Below are positions 1 to 10,025 of a stretch of 64,000 nucleotides of DNA, piece after piece; position 1 is the first letter of the stretch, and the number at the start of each line of letters is the position of its first letter. Where the stretch lies: positions 143,218 to 207,217 of the forward strand of contig JAAYOC010000021.1 in assembly GCA_012520505.1 (NCBI GenBank). Reading direction: 5' to 3'. The DNA comes from Oscillospiraceae bacterium. Its GTDB lineage: Bacteria; Bacillota; Clostridia; Oscillospirales; Acutalibacteraceae. The notes under the pieces were generated by a model, which did not search any database, was not told the DNA's origin, and saw only the letters and a list, made by a program, of their open reading frames with translations. The position numbers were made by a program, and so were the translations under genes.

Positions 1-354
1 ATCAAAGTAGTGACGAATACTGGCAGCCGTACGGTTTTTGTTATCTGTTAATGCTTCAACCATAACAGCAACACCGGAAGGACCATATCCTTCATAAATG
101 ATTTCTTCATAGTTTGCTGTCGAACCTTCGCCGGCAGCTTTTTTTATTGCACGTTCTATATTGTCGTTTGGAATGTTTGAAGCTTTAGCTTTTGCAATAG
201 CATTTTTAAGTTTTGAGTTGGTGGAGGGATCAGGACCACTTTCTTTTACTGCAACTGCAATTTCACGGGTAATTTTTGTGAAAACTTTTGCCATCGCCGC
301 ATCGTTAGCGCCTTTCTTTCTTTTAATGTTATTCCATTTTGAATGTCCTGCCAC
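1..354 (-). CDS. yebC: YebC/PmpR family transcriptional regulator, C-terminus cut by window edge
   Basis: Minus-strand translation (V/M)[31 protein letters not shown]... is the YebC N-terminal signature; GTG start preceded by aaaggaggtg. Confidence 0.93.
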   Translation of the reverse strand, partial: MAGHSKWNNIKRKKGANDAAMAKVFTKITREIAVAVKESGPDPSTNSKLKNAIAKAKASNIPNDNIERAIKKAAGEGSTANYEEIIYEGYGPSGVAVMVEALTDNKNRTAASIRHYFD

Positions 355-384
355 AGGGGCACCTCCTTTGTTTTTATTTTATAT

Positions 385-771
385 TTATTGCTTTTTATTC
401 GTGTTTGTCCAGATTTTTAAAAATAATTCTCTGAGCCTATCTTTTTCGCCACTTAAATATAAAAAGCCAAACAAAGCTTCAATACCTGTAGCTGTATGGT
501 AATCTGCACTACTCATATTTTTTGGAGTGTTCGTGGTATGGGCATTTCTTCCTCGCTTGAAAATAGCGAGCTCGGCATCAGTCAAATCCGGCTCAATAAT
601 TTTAAACGCCTTTGCCTGTGCGGCAGCGCTTACAAATTTTATTTTTTCTGTGTGAAATTCCGCTGATGGGCGGTTTGCTTCATTAACAAGCATTTCACGA
701 ACGAGTAGTTCAAATACGCTGTCGCCAAGAAATGCCAAAGTCAAGGGACTTAAATCTTTTGGATTATTCAT
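385..771 (-). CDS. mrnC: Mini-ribonuclease 3 (RNase III-like, 23S maturation)
   Basis: 128 aa; LAFLGDSVFELLVREML and KRGRNAHTTNTPKNMSSADYHTATGIEALFGFLYLSG match the Mini-III pattern. Confidence 0.9.
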   Translation of the reverse strand: MNNPKDLSPLTLAFLGDSVFELLVREMLVNEANRPSAEFHTEKIKFVSAAAQAKAFKIIEPDLTDAELAIFKRGRNAHTTNTPKNMSSADYHTATGIEALFGFLYLSGEKDRLRELFLKIWTNTNKKQ

Positions 772-831
772 TTAAACTCCTCATAATCATTTTTAAGATA
801 GCTTTTAATATTGCTCTAATCATCGTATTTT

Positions 832-2106
832 TTATGGAATATACTCAAATTCTATGTCGTAGATACTAACTGTGTCGCCTTCTTGAATCCCTTTATCTAT
901 AAGTTCTTGTTCAATGCCGGAGGATACGAGGACTCTTTGTAGATATTGGAGTGATTCATAATCATCAAAGTCGATTTTAGAAAGAATCGGAACAAGCCAT
1001 TCTGCTTCAATAATATATGTATCTTCATCTGCAACAGTAATTTTGTAGCCCGAATCTTTTTTCTTTTCAAGTATTTCTATTGGAATTTCTTCCGCTTTGA
1101 AACGTTTGATAGGAGGGAGGGTTTTAAGTTTTGCTACAATAGCATCAATGAGTTCTTTCGTACCTTCATGAATTGGTGCACAGATACTGAAATACTCATA
1201 TCCCTGTTCTTCTATAAATTTTTTGAATTCTTTTATTTGTTTATCAGTTGCCATATCAATTTTATTTCCGGCAACAATTTGAGGAAGTTTTGCCATTTCA
1301 GGATTAAATTTTAACAGTTCTTCGTTTATAGTTTTAAAGTCTTCTTTAGGGTCGCGTCCTTCATGACCGGAAACGTCTACAATATGGACAAGCATACGAC
1401 AACGCTCAACATGACGAAGAAATTCGTGTCCTAGTCCTATTCCGTCTGAAGCACCTTCAATAAGGCCGGGAATATCTGCCATAACAAATGAATTGCCGTC
1501 GTCTATATTTACAACACCAAGTACAGGAGTAATGGTTGTGAAAGGATAATTTGCAATGATAGGCTTTGCTTCAGAAACTACAGAAATAAGTGTTGATTTA
1601 CCAACGTTTGGAAAGCCGAGAAGACCTACATCAGCAAGGAGTTTAAGCTCAAGCTGAACCTGCCATTCTTCGCCTGGCATACCGTCTTTCGCAAAGCGAG
1701 GAGCTTGTCGTGTCGGTGTTGCAAAATGTGCATTGCCCCAACCACCTTTACCGCCCTTAGCGGCAATAAATTCGGTTTTGTCAGACATATCAGCAAGTAC
1801 AACACCGCTTTCAAGCTCTCGTATAATTGTGCCGCATGGCACATCAATATAAAGGTTCTCACCTTTTTTACCGTTACAGTTCGAACCTTTTCCATCGGCA
1901 CCGTTTGGTGCCGTATATTTTCTTTTATAGCGGAAATCGGCTAGAGTGGAGAGGTTAGTGTTAACGCGAAAAATAATATCACCGCCGCGTCCACCGTCAC
2001 CGCCGTTAGGACCGCCGGCTGGAACATATTTTTCTCTGCGAAAAGAAACCGCTCCGTTACCGCCTTTTCCTGCTTTAATTGTAATTTTTGCAATATCTAC
2101 AAACAT
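832..2106 (-). CDS. obgE: GTPase Obg/CgtA
   Basis: MFVDIAKITIKAGKGGNGAVSFRREKYVPAGGPNGGDGGRGG Obg fold, GFPNVGKST G1 motif, OCT-type C-terminus; start placed at MFVDIA rather than the longer ORF start. Confidence 0.96.
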   Translation of the reverse strand: MFVDIAKITIKAGKGGNGAVSFRREKYVPAGGPNGGDGGRGGDIIFRVNTNLSTLADFRYKRKYTAPNGADGKGSNCNGKKGENLYIDVPCGTIIRELESGVVLADMSDKTEFIAAKGGKGGWGNAHFATPTRQAPRFAKDGMPGEEWQVQLELKLLADVGLLGFPNVGKSTLISVVSEAKPIIANYPFTTITPVLGVVNIDDGNSFVMADIPGLIEGASDGIGLGHEFLRHVERCRMLVHIVDVSGHEGRDPKEDFKTINEELLKFNPEMAKLPQIVAGNKIDMATDKQIKEFKKFIEEQGYEYFSICAPIHEGTKELIDAIVAKLKTLPPIKRFKAEEIPIEILEKKKDSGYKITVADEDTYIIEAEWLVPILSKIDFDDYESLQYLQRVLVSSGIEQELIDKGIQEGDTVSIYDIEFEYIP

Positions 2107-2210
2107 ACAAATTCTCTTTTCTGTAATCTGTATAAAAGCACACACAACTATATCGCTTAAATATGTCTCTCAAATTATGTTACCCAGTATGGCACCTTGA
2201 TTATGTTACC

Positions 2211-2262
2211 CAATACGTTGTTTAACTTATGTCATTCAATACGTTGCTTAACTTATGTCTCT
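2211..2262. repeat. 2 x 26-bp direct tandem repeat (caatacgttgYttaacttatgtcNYt) with degenerate flanking copies of ttatgttaccca
   Basis: Units 2211-2236 and 2237-2262 read directly. Confidence 0.75.
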
Positions 2263-2447
2263 TAAATTGTATATAGTCGCTTGAATTACATATATATTAA
2301 TTAAAAAATGTTCACCTGTCAATTTAATTGAAGACGATATTTTGGTGCTTTTATCGCTACCTGTTGCCGTTCTTGCTAATTTAATAAATGTTGATAATAA
2401 GGCGCGATTATAGTAAAATTATAATGTTAAAGAGGAGGATTTTGTCT

Positions 2448-3146
2448 ATGAAAAAATATGCAGTTTTATTACTTTGCATTTCATTCATGCTGACCGGTTT
2501 ATTTATGTTCACTGCTTGTCAAAAAATTGAACCAAATGAACCGACAGTTAGCAAAACTGACTCAGAAGAAAGTAAAATTTCAAAGCCAGGAAAAACAGCA
2601 AAGATAACCTTCCAAATTGAAGATAACGAGGATAATAACAAGGTGCAAATTCCTTTATTTGTATCAGATGAACCAAGTGAAGCAATTAATTCTTTAAACA
2701 AGAGACTTGAAAAGATAGTTGAAAGTTATAACGCAGCTAAAGAAAACAAACTTAGATGGTCGGAAATAATTTCACATTGCTATGAATCAGAACAATATCT
2801 GCAGGCAATAGTAGAATATCAAGAATTACCCAGTATTGAACTTGATTATAATGTTGCCTCATTTAACTATGATAAACATAATGATAAGGCACTTACAAAC
2901 ATTGATGCTTTCGAAATAGCTAAGATTACAGAATCAGAACTTAGGCTCCTCATTAAAAAACATGTAAAGGAAATGGAAAACTTTACTGTTGAAGGATTTT
3001 ATATAGATACAAATGGTGAAGTACAGTTTTTTGTAAAAATAAACATAGCAGAAGGACCGGATGCCTATTCTCGTATGTGTACAGTGGTTCCGGCAAGAAA
3101 TAGCCTTTACCAAACAAGCGAAACAGGTATTCAAATTTTTGAATAA
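2448..3146 (+). CDS. Putative lipoprotein of unknown function
   Basis: MKKYAVLLLCISFMLTGLFMFTACQK lipoprotein-like signal (lipobox-like FTAC); no recognised domain. Confidence 0.7.
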   Translation: MKKYAVLLLCISFMLTGLFMFTACQKIEPNEPTVSKTDSEESKISKPGKTAKITFQIEDNEDNNKVQIPLFVSDEPSEAINSLNKRLEKIVESYNAAKENKLRWSEIISHCYESEQYLQAIVEYQELPSIELDYNVASFNYDKHNDKALTNIDAFEIAKITESELRLLIKKHVKEMENFTVEGFYIDTNGEVQFFVKINIAEGPDAYSRMCTVVPARNSLYQTSETGIQIFE

Positions 3147-3159
3147 GGGGGCAAGCGAT

Positions 3160-4143
3160 ATGGAAGAAAATAAAAATACAGAAATGGATAAAGTTATGGA
3201 AGAAAATAAAAATATTGAAAAAACAGGCAAAGAAATAGCAGATAAAAAAGAAATAGATACGGATGAAATTGTCAGAACACTTTTTAACACTCCTTTTAAA
3301 GAAGAGGAAGAGAAAAAAAAGAAAAAGCCTGTTAAAAAACCGGTAAATATTTTTTCAAGACCTATAAATGTAATGCAGGACGAAGAGGGTAGACGTTGGC
3401 GAATAAAGAATGCTGTAATAGAAGGCCTTTTATTTGGTGCATTTATAACGGCAATTACAGTAATCTATTCACTTTCCGGGCTTGATTTTAGTTTAGATCC
3501 TGATGCTCCAACATCCGAAGTTCCTTCACTTTTCTTTTATTTCTGTGAATTCATATTTTTCTCTGCACTAATTGGTGCCGGAGATTATTTCATGACGGAA
3601 AAAAGAGTTAATGAATATAATCAATCTGTTGCAGGAATTTCAGTTGACCTTTTTGGTGAAATTGAAACTGCTTTAAAAGAACAGGAAAAAGATGGAATTA
3701 CAGCTGAAGATGCAGCGGCTCAAAATAAGAGCAGTGGTGAAGAAGCGCCACTTATTGTAGTTGAACCTGTAGGTGATGCAACCATCACAGATAAAGCATT
3801 TGTTGCCAAAATAAAGGATGTAGAATGCGGAAAAATCGAAACCTGTAAAGGCATAATACTTGACAGCAATGGTTTTGAACACATAGTTTTGGCTGTAAAA
3901 ACATTTGTTGCTGAACATGAAACTTATGCAAGTGGCGTAGCTTCAGGCCTTGTTGATGCAGTAAAAGAAGCTGCAACAGTAGACGGCATACCAGCAGTTG
4001 TTATTCCAAAATCAATTTTTGGTGAAAAAGATTTTGTCATTTCAGATGGCGAAAAATATGGGATTAAATATATGGAGGAACTAAAAGTTTCAGAAAGCTA
4101 CCCGGGTGCTCTTCTTGAAATTTCAGGCGAGTTTAAATGGTAA
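3160..4143 (+). CDS. Hypothetical membrane protein
   Basis: Charged low-complexity N-terminus, two hydrophobic helices, soluble C-terminal domain; start with RBS-like aagggggcaagcgatATG. Confidence 0.65.
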   Translation: MEENKNTEMDKVMEENKNIEKTGKEIADKKEIDTDEIVRTLFNTPFKEEEEKKKKKPVKKPVNIFSRPINVMQDEEGRRWRIKNAVIEGLLFGAFITAITVIYSLSGLDFSLDPDAPTSEVPSLFFYFCEFIFFSALIGAGDYFMTEKRVNEYNQSVAGISVDLFGEIETALKEQEKDGITAEDAAAQNKSSGEEAPLIVVEPVGDATITDKAFVAKIKDVECGKIETCKGIILDSNGFEHIVLAVKTFVAEHETYASGVASGLVDAVKEAATVDGIPAVVIPKSIFGEKDFVISDGEKYGIKYMEELKVSESYPGALLEISGEFKW

Positions 4144-5303
4144 GTTTACTCACTAAAATTTTTATAAAGAATGCTGAAGACGTTAATAATCCAAATGTGA
4201 GAACAGCCTATGGCACTCTTTGTAGTGTAGTTGGTATTTTCCTGAATATTTTGATGTTTGCGGGGAAATACATCGCAGGTGTTTTATCAAAATCGGTTTC
4301 AATTACGGCTGATGCGTTTAATAACCTGTCTGATGCAGGCTCTTCAATCATTACACTTTTAGGATTTAGACTTGCAAATAAAAAGCCTGACCCTGATCAT
4401 CCTTTTGGTCATGGTAGGCTTGAATATTTGTCAGGTCTTGTTGTGTCTTTGCTTATTTTAGTTATGGGATTTGAGCTCCTTAAAAGTTCTGTAATAAAGA
4501 TTTTTAATCCAAAACCGATTGAGGCATCTGTTCTTGTTGGTGTAATTGTGGTTACTTCGATTCTTATCAAAATTTATATGGCTTTTTACAATATACGGGT
4601 TGGTAAAAAAATTGGTTCAGAGACAATGAAGGCAGTTGCAGCGGACAGTATTTCAGATACGCTTTCAACAACAGTTGTTTTAGTTTCGTTGATTGTGTCT
4701 CATTTCACAACTTTCAATATTGACGCATATGCAGGTACATTTGTTGCGGTACTTATTTTGAAGACAGGATTTAATTCTGCAAAAGATACAATTTCTCCGC
4801 TTCTTGGTACTAAGCCGGACCCGGAATTTGTAAAGCAAATTAAAGAAATTGTGAAAGAATCGGAGCATATCGTTGGTGTTCATGATTTGATTGTTCATGA
4901 TTATGGACCGGGTCGAGTATTTATTTCACTTCATGCAGAAGTCCCGAGTGATGTAGATATTTTTGTTCTTCATGAGGAAATAGATAGTGCAGAACTTAGA
5001 CTTAAAGAACGTCTTGGTTGTGAGGCTATAATCCATCTGGACCCTATTTCTGTTAATGACGAAGAAGTTAATAAGTATCGTGAAATAGTCGATGAAATAA
5101 TCAAAAATTACGACGAAAAGCTTTCATTTCACGATTTTAGAGTGGTTCCGGGTGAAGCACAAACGAACCTGATTCTTGATGTAGTTGTTCCTACAAATTA
5201 CAAACTTTCATTTGAAGCAGTAAATAAGGATTTAAAAAAGCTGATTCAGAATAAATGTGAAGGCTGTGTAGCAATAATTACAGTCGAACAATCGTATATC
5301 TGA
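4137..5303 (+). CDS. Cation diffusion facilitator family transporter
   Basis: SVSITADAFNNLSDAGSSIITLLGFRLANKKPDPDHPFGHGRLEYLSGL CDF signature; overlaps upstream stop. Confidence 0.93.
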   Translation: MVSLLTKIFIKNAEDVNNPNVRTAYGTLCSVVGIFLNILMFAGKYIAGVLSKSVSITADAFNNLSDAGSSIITLLGFRLANKKPDPDHPFGHGRLEYLSGLVVSLLILVMGFELLKSSVIKIFNPKPIEASVLVGVIVVTSILIKIYMAFYNIRVGKKIGSETMKAVAADSISDTLSTTVVLVSLIVSHFTTFNIDAYAGTFVAVLILKTGFNSAKDTISPLLGTKPDPEFVKQIKEIVKESEHIVGVHDLIVHDYGPGRVFISLHAEVPSDVDIFVLHEEIDSAELRLKERLGCEAIIHLDPISVNDEEVNKYREIVDEIIKNYDEKLSFHDFRVVPGEAQTNLILDVVVPTNYKLSFEAVNKDLKKLIQNKCEGCVAIITVEQSYI

Positions 5304-5321
5304 TGTTTAGGAGGTATAAAA

Positions 5322-6341
5322 ATGTCAGAAACTCCTACCTTAAAAATATTAATGCCCGAAAGGTATACTTTGACCAAGGGCGATGTAGATCTTTCCGCGA
5401 TTGATGAATTAGGTGAGGTTATAGTTTTAGACCATCCATCCAGAGAGGAATTAAAAGAAGCATTAGTAGATGCTGATATGATACTTGTAAATAAAACGGT
5501 ATTAGATGAGGAAGTTTTAAGGGATGCAAAAAAACTAAAATATATCGGTGAGTGTGCAACAGGGTTTAATAATATAGACATTGAATATTGTAAATTACGT
5601 GGAATTACTGTTACAAATGTTCCAACTTATTCAAGTAATGCAGTTGCACAACAAGTGTTTTCGTATATACTTGCACATTATTCAAAGGTCTGCGAATACA
5701 ATGATTTTGTAAATAATGATGGCTGGATTAATGCTGATACCTTTGCACCATTTGTATTTGATACAGACGAGGTTTTTGGTAAAACTATTGGTCTTGTAGG
5801 ATACGGAAAGATAGGTAAAGCAGTAGCAAAGATTGCAGATGCTTTCGGTATGAATGTACTTGCATATACAAGGTCTTATCAAAAAGCTTTAGATAGCAGT
5901 GCGAATAAAACGACACTTGAAGGGTTTATTGATCGAGCTGAAAGATATGTAACGTTTGTAACTTTTGATAGACTTTTGAAACATTCGGATATAGTTTCAA
6001 TTCATTGTCCGCTCAACGAGGAGTCTGAACGACTCTTCAACAGGGAGACAATCGCTAAAATGAGAAATGGTGCTTTCCTTATCAATACAGCACGTGGTCC
6101 AATTGTAGATGAAGATGCACTTGTAGATGCCCTGGAAAGTGGTAAATTGAGTGGAGCGGGACTGGATGTTTTAGATGATGAACCAATGCTTGATACTTGT
6201 AGATTAAAAAATATAAAAAATCTTATAGTGACACCCCATGTAGCTTGGGCTCCTTATGAGACCAGAAAGAGACTTGTCGCTGAAGTAGCAAAAAATATAA
6301 AGGCTTTTGAAGAAGGAAAGCCTAGAAACGTAGTGGTATGA
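5322..6341 (+). CDS. D-isomer-specific 2-hydroxyacid dehydrogenase
   Basis: GKTIGLVGYGKIGKAVAKIADAFGM Rossmann motif; LINTARGPIVDEDALVDALESGKLSGAGLDVLDDEP; VTPHVAWA catalytic region. Confidence 0.92.
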   Translation: MSETPTLKILMPERYTLTKGDVDLSAIDELGEVIVLDHPSREELKEALVDADMILVNKTVLDEEVLRDAKKLKYIGECATGFNNIDIEYCKLRGITVTNVPTYSSNAVAQQVFSYILAHYSKVCEYNDFVNNDGWINADTFAPFVFDTDEVFGKTIGLVGYGKIGKAVAKIADAFGMNVLAYTRSYQKALDSSANKTTLEGFIDRAERYVTFVTFDRLLKHSDIVSIHCPLNEESERLFNRETIAKMRNGAFLINTARGPIVDEDALVDALESGKLSGAGLDVLDDEPMLDTCRLKNIKNLIVTPHVAWAPYETRKRLVAEVAKNIKAFEEGKPRNVVV

Positions 6342-6344
6342 AAA

Positions 6345-7718
6345 ATGGATTATAACGTGGTAATTATCGGTGCAGGACCCGGTGGTATTTATGCTGCCTA
6401 TGAGTTTGTAAAGAAGGCACCAAATCTTAAAGTAGCAATCTTTGAAGCAGGACATCAGCTTCAAGATAGAAAATGCCCAATTGATGGCAAAAAGGTTTTA
6501 AGTTGTATAAACTGTAAAGATTGTGCAATCATGAAAGGCTTTGGCGGTGCCGGTGCATTTTCAGATGGGAAATATAATATAACGAATGATTTCGGTGGAA
6601 CACTGTATGAGTACATCGGAAAAAGAAAAGCTATTGAACTTATGGAGTATGTTGATGAAATCAATATAGCGAATGGCGGAGCGGGTACAAAAATGTATAC
6701 AACCGCCGGTAGTGAGTTTAAAAAGCTTTGTATGCAAAACAAATTGACACTTTTAGATGCTAATGTTCGTCATCTGGGTACAGACATAAACTATAGAGTG
6801 CTTGAAAATCTTTATGCTAAACTTGAACATAATGTAGATTTCTTCTTCAATACAGCAGTTGATAAGCTTGAAATTATAGATGGCGGTTTCAAAATTATTG
6901 CTGAAAATGGTAAGAGTGTAACTTGTGAATATTGTATTGCTTCTGTTGGAAGAAGCGGAAGCAAATGGATGGAAAAGGTTTGTGAAGAACTTAATATTCC
7001 AACTCGTTCAAATCGTGTAGATCTCGGTGTAAGAGTTGAACTTCCGGCACCACTTTTTGAACACCTTACAGAAGAACTTTACGAAAGTAAAATTGTTTAT
7101 CAAACAGAGAAGTTTGAAGACCGTGTTCGTACTTTCTGTATGAATCCACATGGAATCGTAGTTCATGAAAATACGAATGGTATAGTAACTGTAAATGGTC
7201 ATAGCTATGAAGACCCGGCTCGTCATACAGAAAATACAAACTTTGCTCTTTTAGTATCGAAGCATTTTTCAGAACCTTTTAAAGACAGTAATGGGTACGG
7301 TGAAAGCATTGCCAGACTTTCCAATATGCTTGGCGGCGGTGTCATCGTGCAGCGTTTCGGTGACCTTGAACGTGGTCGTAGAAGTAATGAAAAACGCATA
7401 CAGGAAGGTACAGTTAGACCAACCCTCAACGCTACACCCGGTGACCTTTCTCTCGTGATTCCTAAACGAATTCTCGATGGAATCATCGAGATGATTTACG
7501 CACTCGATAAAATTGCACCGGGTACGGCAAACGATGACACCCTACTTTATGGTGTAGAAGTTAAATTTTATAACATGGAAGCTTGTCTTGATGAAAATCT
7601 TGAAACTTGCCATAAAGGGCTTTACATTATAGGTGACGGTTCCGGTGTTACTCATTCACTTTCTCATTCATCAGCTTCAGGTGTATATGTAGCAAATAAG
7701 ATTATCGAGAAACAGTAA
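6345..7718 (+). CDS. NAD(P)/FAD-dependent oxidoreductase
   Basis: VVIIGAGPGGIYAAYEF FAD-binding GxGxxG and C-terminal GLYIIGDGSG; 3 nt after the dehydrogenase. Confidence 0.85.
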   Translation: MDYNVVIIGAGPGGIYAAYEFVKKAPNLKVAIFEAGHQLQDRKCPIDGKKVLSCINCKDCAIMKGFGGAGAFSDGKYNITNDFGGTLYEYIGKRKAIELMEYVDEINIANGGAGTKMYTTAGSEFKKLCMQNKLTLLDANVRHLGTDINYRVLENLYAKLEHNVDFFFNTAVDKLEIIDGGFKIIAENGKSVTCEYCIASVGRSGSKWMEKVCEELNIPTRSNRVDLGVRVELPAPLFEHLTEELYESKIVYQTEKFEDRVRTFCMNPHGIVVHENTNGIVTVNGHSYEDPARHTENTNFALLVSKHFSEPFKDSNGYGESIARLSNMLGGGVIVQRFGDLERGRRSNEKRIQEGTVRPTLNATPGDLSLVIPKRILDGIIEMIYALDKIAPGTANDDTLLYGVEVKFYNMEACLDENLETCHKGLYIIGDGSGVTHSLSHSSASGVYVANKIIEKQ

Positions 7719-7776
7719 ATTAAAAAAAGCAGATGCTTTAAAAAAAGAAAAAGCTGGCTTGAAAAAGTAAAAAATT

Positions 7777-7806
7777 AAAAAAGCACCTCTTGTGAGGTGC
7801 TTTTTG
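7777..7806 (+). terminator. Rho-independent terminator
   Basis: aaaaagcacctcttgtgaggtgcttttt hairpin with flanking A/T runs. Confidence 0.85.
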
Positions 7807-7846
7807 ACTGTAGCCTGTTTGGTTTAAATTTTTAAAGGTTTTTAGA

Positions 7847-8272
7847 TTAAACAATCCAATTTTTATCTGCTAAGAAATAGCAGACCCAGAGAGCTATAAC
7901 GAATACACTCTCAGCCGGAATTGCAAGTTTTGTGTAGGAATCTTTCCAACCTTTATCAACAAAAGTAAAGATTGTACGAACAACAAGTACTGTTGTTGCA
8001 AAGAAAAGACCTCCACAAAGTGAGTAAATTGGATTCTTAAGCGCTATTGCTAAGAATAATAAGAATGCACCAAGTGCAAAAGAAATACCACCGTAGTAAA
8101 CACGTATTTCTGTTATACCTGCTCCACCAATTGGCTTTATTGCAAATTGTTCAGCAACTTTAACCGGGAAAAACAGAAAAGTTACAGCCATACCAAGAAA
8201 ATAAATGCAAAGACCAACAGTGGCTAATCCGGCAGGAATGTCTTGTGATAAAATAGCAATTAAATTATCCAT
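7847..8272 (-). CDS. Small integral membrane protein (DUF4345-like)
   Basis: Four hydrophobic segments with EIRVYYGGISFALGAFL; start MDNLIAIL with upstream aaaggag. Confidence 0.65.
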   Translation of the reverse strand: MDNLIAILSQDIPAGLATVGLCIYFLGMAVTFLFFPVKVAEQFAIKPIGGAGITEIRVYYGGISFALGAFLLFLAIALKNPIYSLCGGLFFATTVLVVRTIFTFVDKGWKDSYTKLAIPAESVFVIALWVCYFLADKNWIV

Positions 8273-8399
8273 TTTGTATCTCCTTTCAACAAGATATGTT
8301 AATTTTACTATAAAAGTTCTACAATTGTAAATAAAAACGGTTGAAAATGAATTCAATTTAGGGTAAATTATTTATTAGTGCAACAAAGGAGATTGTCTT

Positions 8400-8981
8400 A
8401 TGGGAAAAATTTATAATCAAGATTTACTTGCAGCTGCCGCTGCAGCATATACCTCATATGTAAGTGCTAATCCAACCGGATTAGTAACTAAAGAAGAGTT
8501 CTTTGAAAAGTTTGAATCAAATTACTTGAAGTTTGAAGAAATTGCAGAAACAAAGTTTGAAGAAGATATGAGGAATAAGATTAAAGAAGAAAATAAGAAA
8601 AAGGAACTTAAAGAATCTGGTGAGGATGCTCAATATTCTGCAACTGAAGATAAGCTGGAGTCTTTTTTCCAAATGCTTGAAAAGAAGATAAAACTTGTTC
8701 CTATTGCTGGCGATAAACTTGCTTATATTCCCGCTTATGCCTCACTTATTATGCATTTTGTAAGGAAAGAATATACTGAGATTCCAATTGGTTCTATGAT
8801 AGCGATTATAGCAGCACTTATATATTTCATTTCTCCATTTGACTTAATTCCGGATTCAATTCCGGGGATTGGTCTTATCGATGATGCATTGGTAACGGGT
8901 TTTTGTTGGAAACTTGTAGAATCGGACATGGCTGAATATAACAAATGGCGTAAAGAAACTTTTAATGGTGAGAAAAAATAA
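8400..8981 (+). CDS. YkvA/DUF1232 domain protein
   Basis: IPIGSMIAIIAALIYFISPFDLIPDSIPGIGLIDDALV is the DUF1232 core. Confidence 0.85.
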   Translation: MGKIYNQDLLAAAAAAYTSYVSANPTGLVTKEEFFEKFESNYLKFEEIAETKFEEDMRNKIKEENKKKELKESGEDAQYSATEDKLESFFQMLEKKIKLVPIAGDKLAYIPAYASLIMHFVRKEYTEIPIGSMIAIIAALIYFISPFDLIPDSIPGIGLIDDALVTGFCWKLVESDMAEYNKWRKETFNGEKK

Positions 8982-8997
8982 AAGCTAAGGTTCGGAG

Positions 8998-9933
8998 ATG
9001 AGGATGAAAGGTATGAAACAACCTTTAATACTTGAAATAAAAGGTAATTCTCTTGACGATGGACCCGGTATTCGTTCGGTTGTATTTTTTAAAGGGTGTC
9101 CGTTATCATGTGTTTGGTGTCATAATCCTGAAAGTAAAAAAACAGTAACGGAAATTTCGTTTTCTGCACGGGATTGTATAGGATGCGAAACTTGTCTGAA
9201 GGTTTGTAAAAAGCAGGCTCTTAGTAAAAGTAATCCTCATTATATTGATCGTGATAAATGTGATTTATGTTTTGAGTGTGTTGAAGTTTGTCCCGCAAAG
9301 GCTCTGACAAGAGTTGGGAAAGAAATGACTGTTGATGAAATTATAAATCGTGTTGCAAGCGACAAACCTTTTTATAATGTATCGGGTGGCGGAGTAACGT
9401 TATCCGGAGGGGAAGCAACATTGTTTCCGGAATTTGTAGGTGAGTTGCTTAAAAGGTTAAAAGAAAATGAAATAAATACACTTGTTGAAACATGTGGACA
9501 ATTTAACTTTGAAGATTTTAAAAAACATATTTTACCTTTTACTGATATGATTTATTACGATTTAAAACTTTTCGATTCAAGACTACATAAAAAATATTGT
9601 GGTACAACGAATGAAAATATTCTTGAGAATTTTGAAAAACTCTTTAGATTATCACAAAAGGGAGATTTTATTTTACTCCCAAGAACACCGCTAATTCCAA
9701 ATATAACTGATACAGATGAAAATCTTATATCAATAGCAGATTTCCTTAAAAACCTTGGTGTTAAAAGGTCTGAGTTGCTTTCATACAATCCAACGTGGTT
9801 TGAAAAAAATCAAAAGCTTGGAATTTTGGTAGATGAAGAGATAAGTGAAACTGAAAAGTGGCAAGCTCAAGAAAAAATTGCACATTGTGAAAAAATTTAT
9901 ACTGATAGGGGAATAAAGGTAAGACAGGAATAA
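8998..9933 (+). CDS. Glycyl-radical enzyme activating protein (radical SAM) with two ferredoxin-type 4Fe-4S motifs
   Basis: DDGPGIRSVVFFKGCPLSCVWCHNPES (CxxxCxxC), inserted CIGCETCLKVCKKQA and CDLCFECVEVCPAKA, GGVTLSGGEATL. Confidence 0.93.
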   Translation: MRMKGMKQPLILEIKGNSLDDGPGIRSVVFFKGCPLSCVWCHNPESKKTVTEISFSARDCIGCETCLKVCKKQALSKSNPHYIDRDKCDLCFECVEVCPAKALTRVGKEMTVDEIINRVASDKPFYNVSGGGVTLSGGEATLFPEFVGELLKRLKENEINTLVETCGQFNFEDFKKHILPFTDMIYYDLKLFDSRLHKKYCGTTNENILENFEKLFRLSQKGDFILLPRTPLIPNITDTDENLISIADFLKNLGVKRSELLSYNPTWFEKNQKLGILVDEEISETEKWQAQEKIAHCEKIYTDRGIKVRQE

Positions 9934-10025
9934 AAGATACTAAATCGCAAAAAGAAACAAGTGTTAAATGAGAGAGAAGTGAAGCACCGCAAGTAAGTAA
10001 AAAACAAAAGACAGGTAAAACAAAA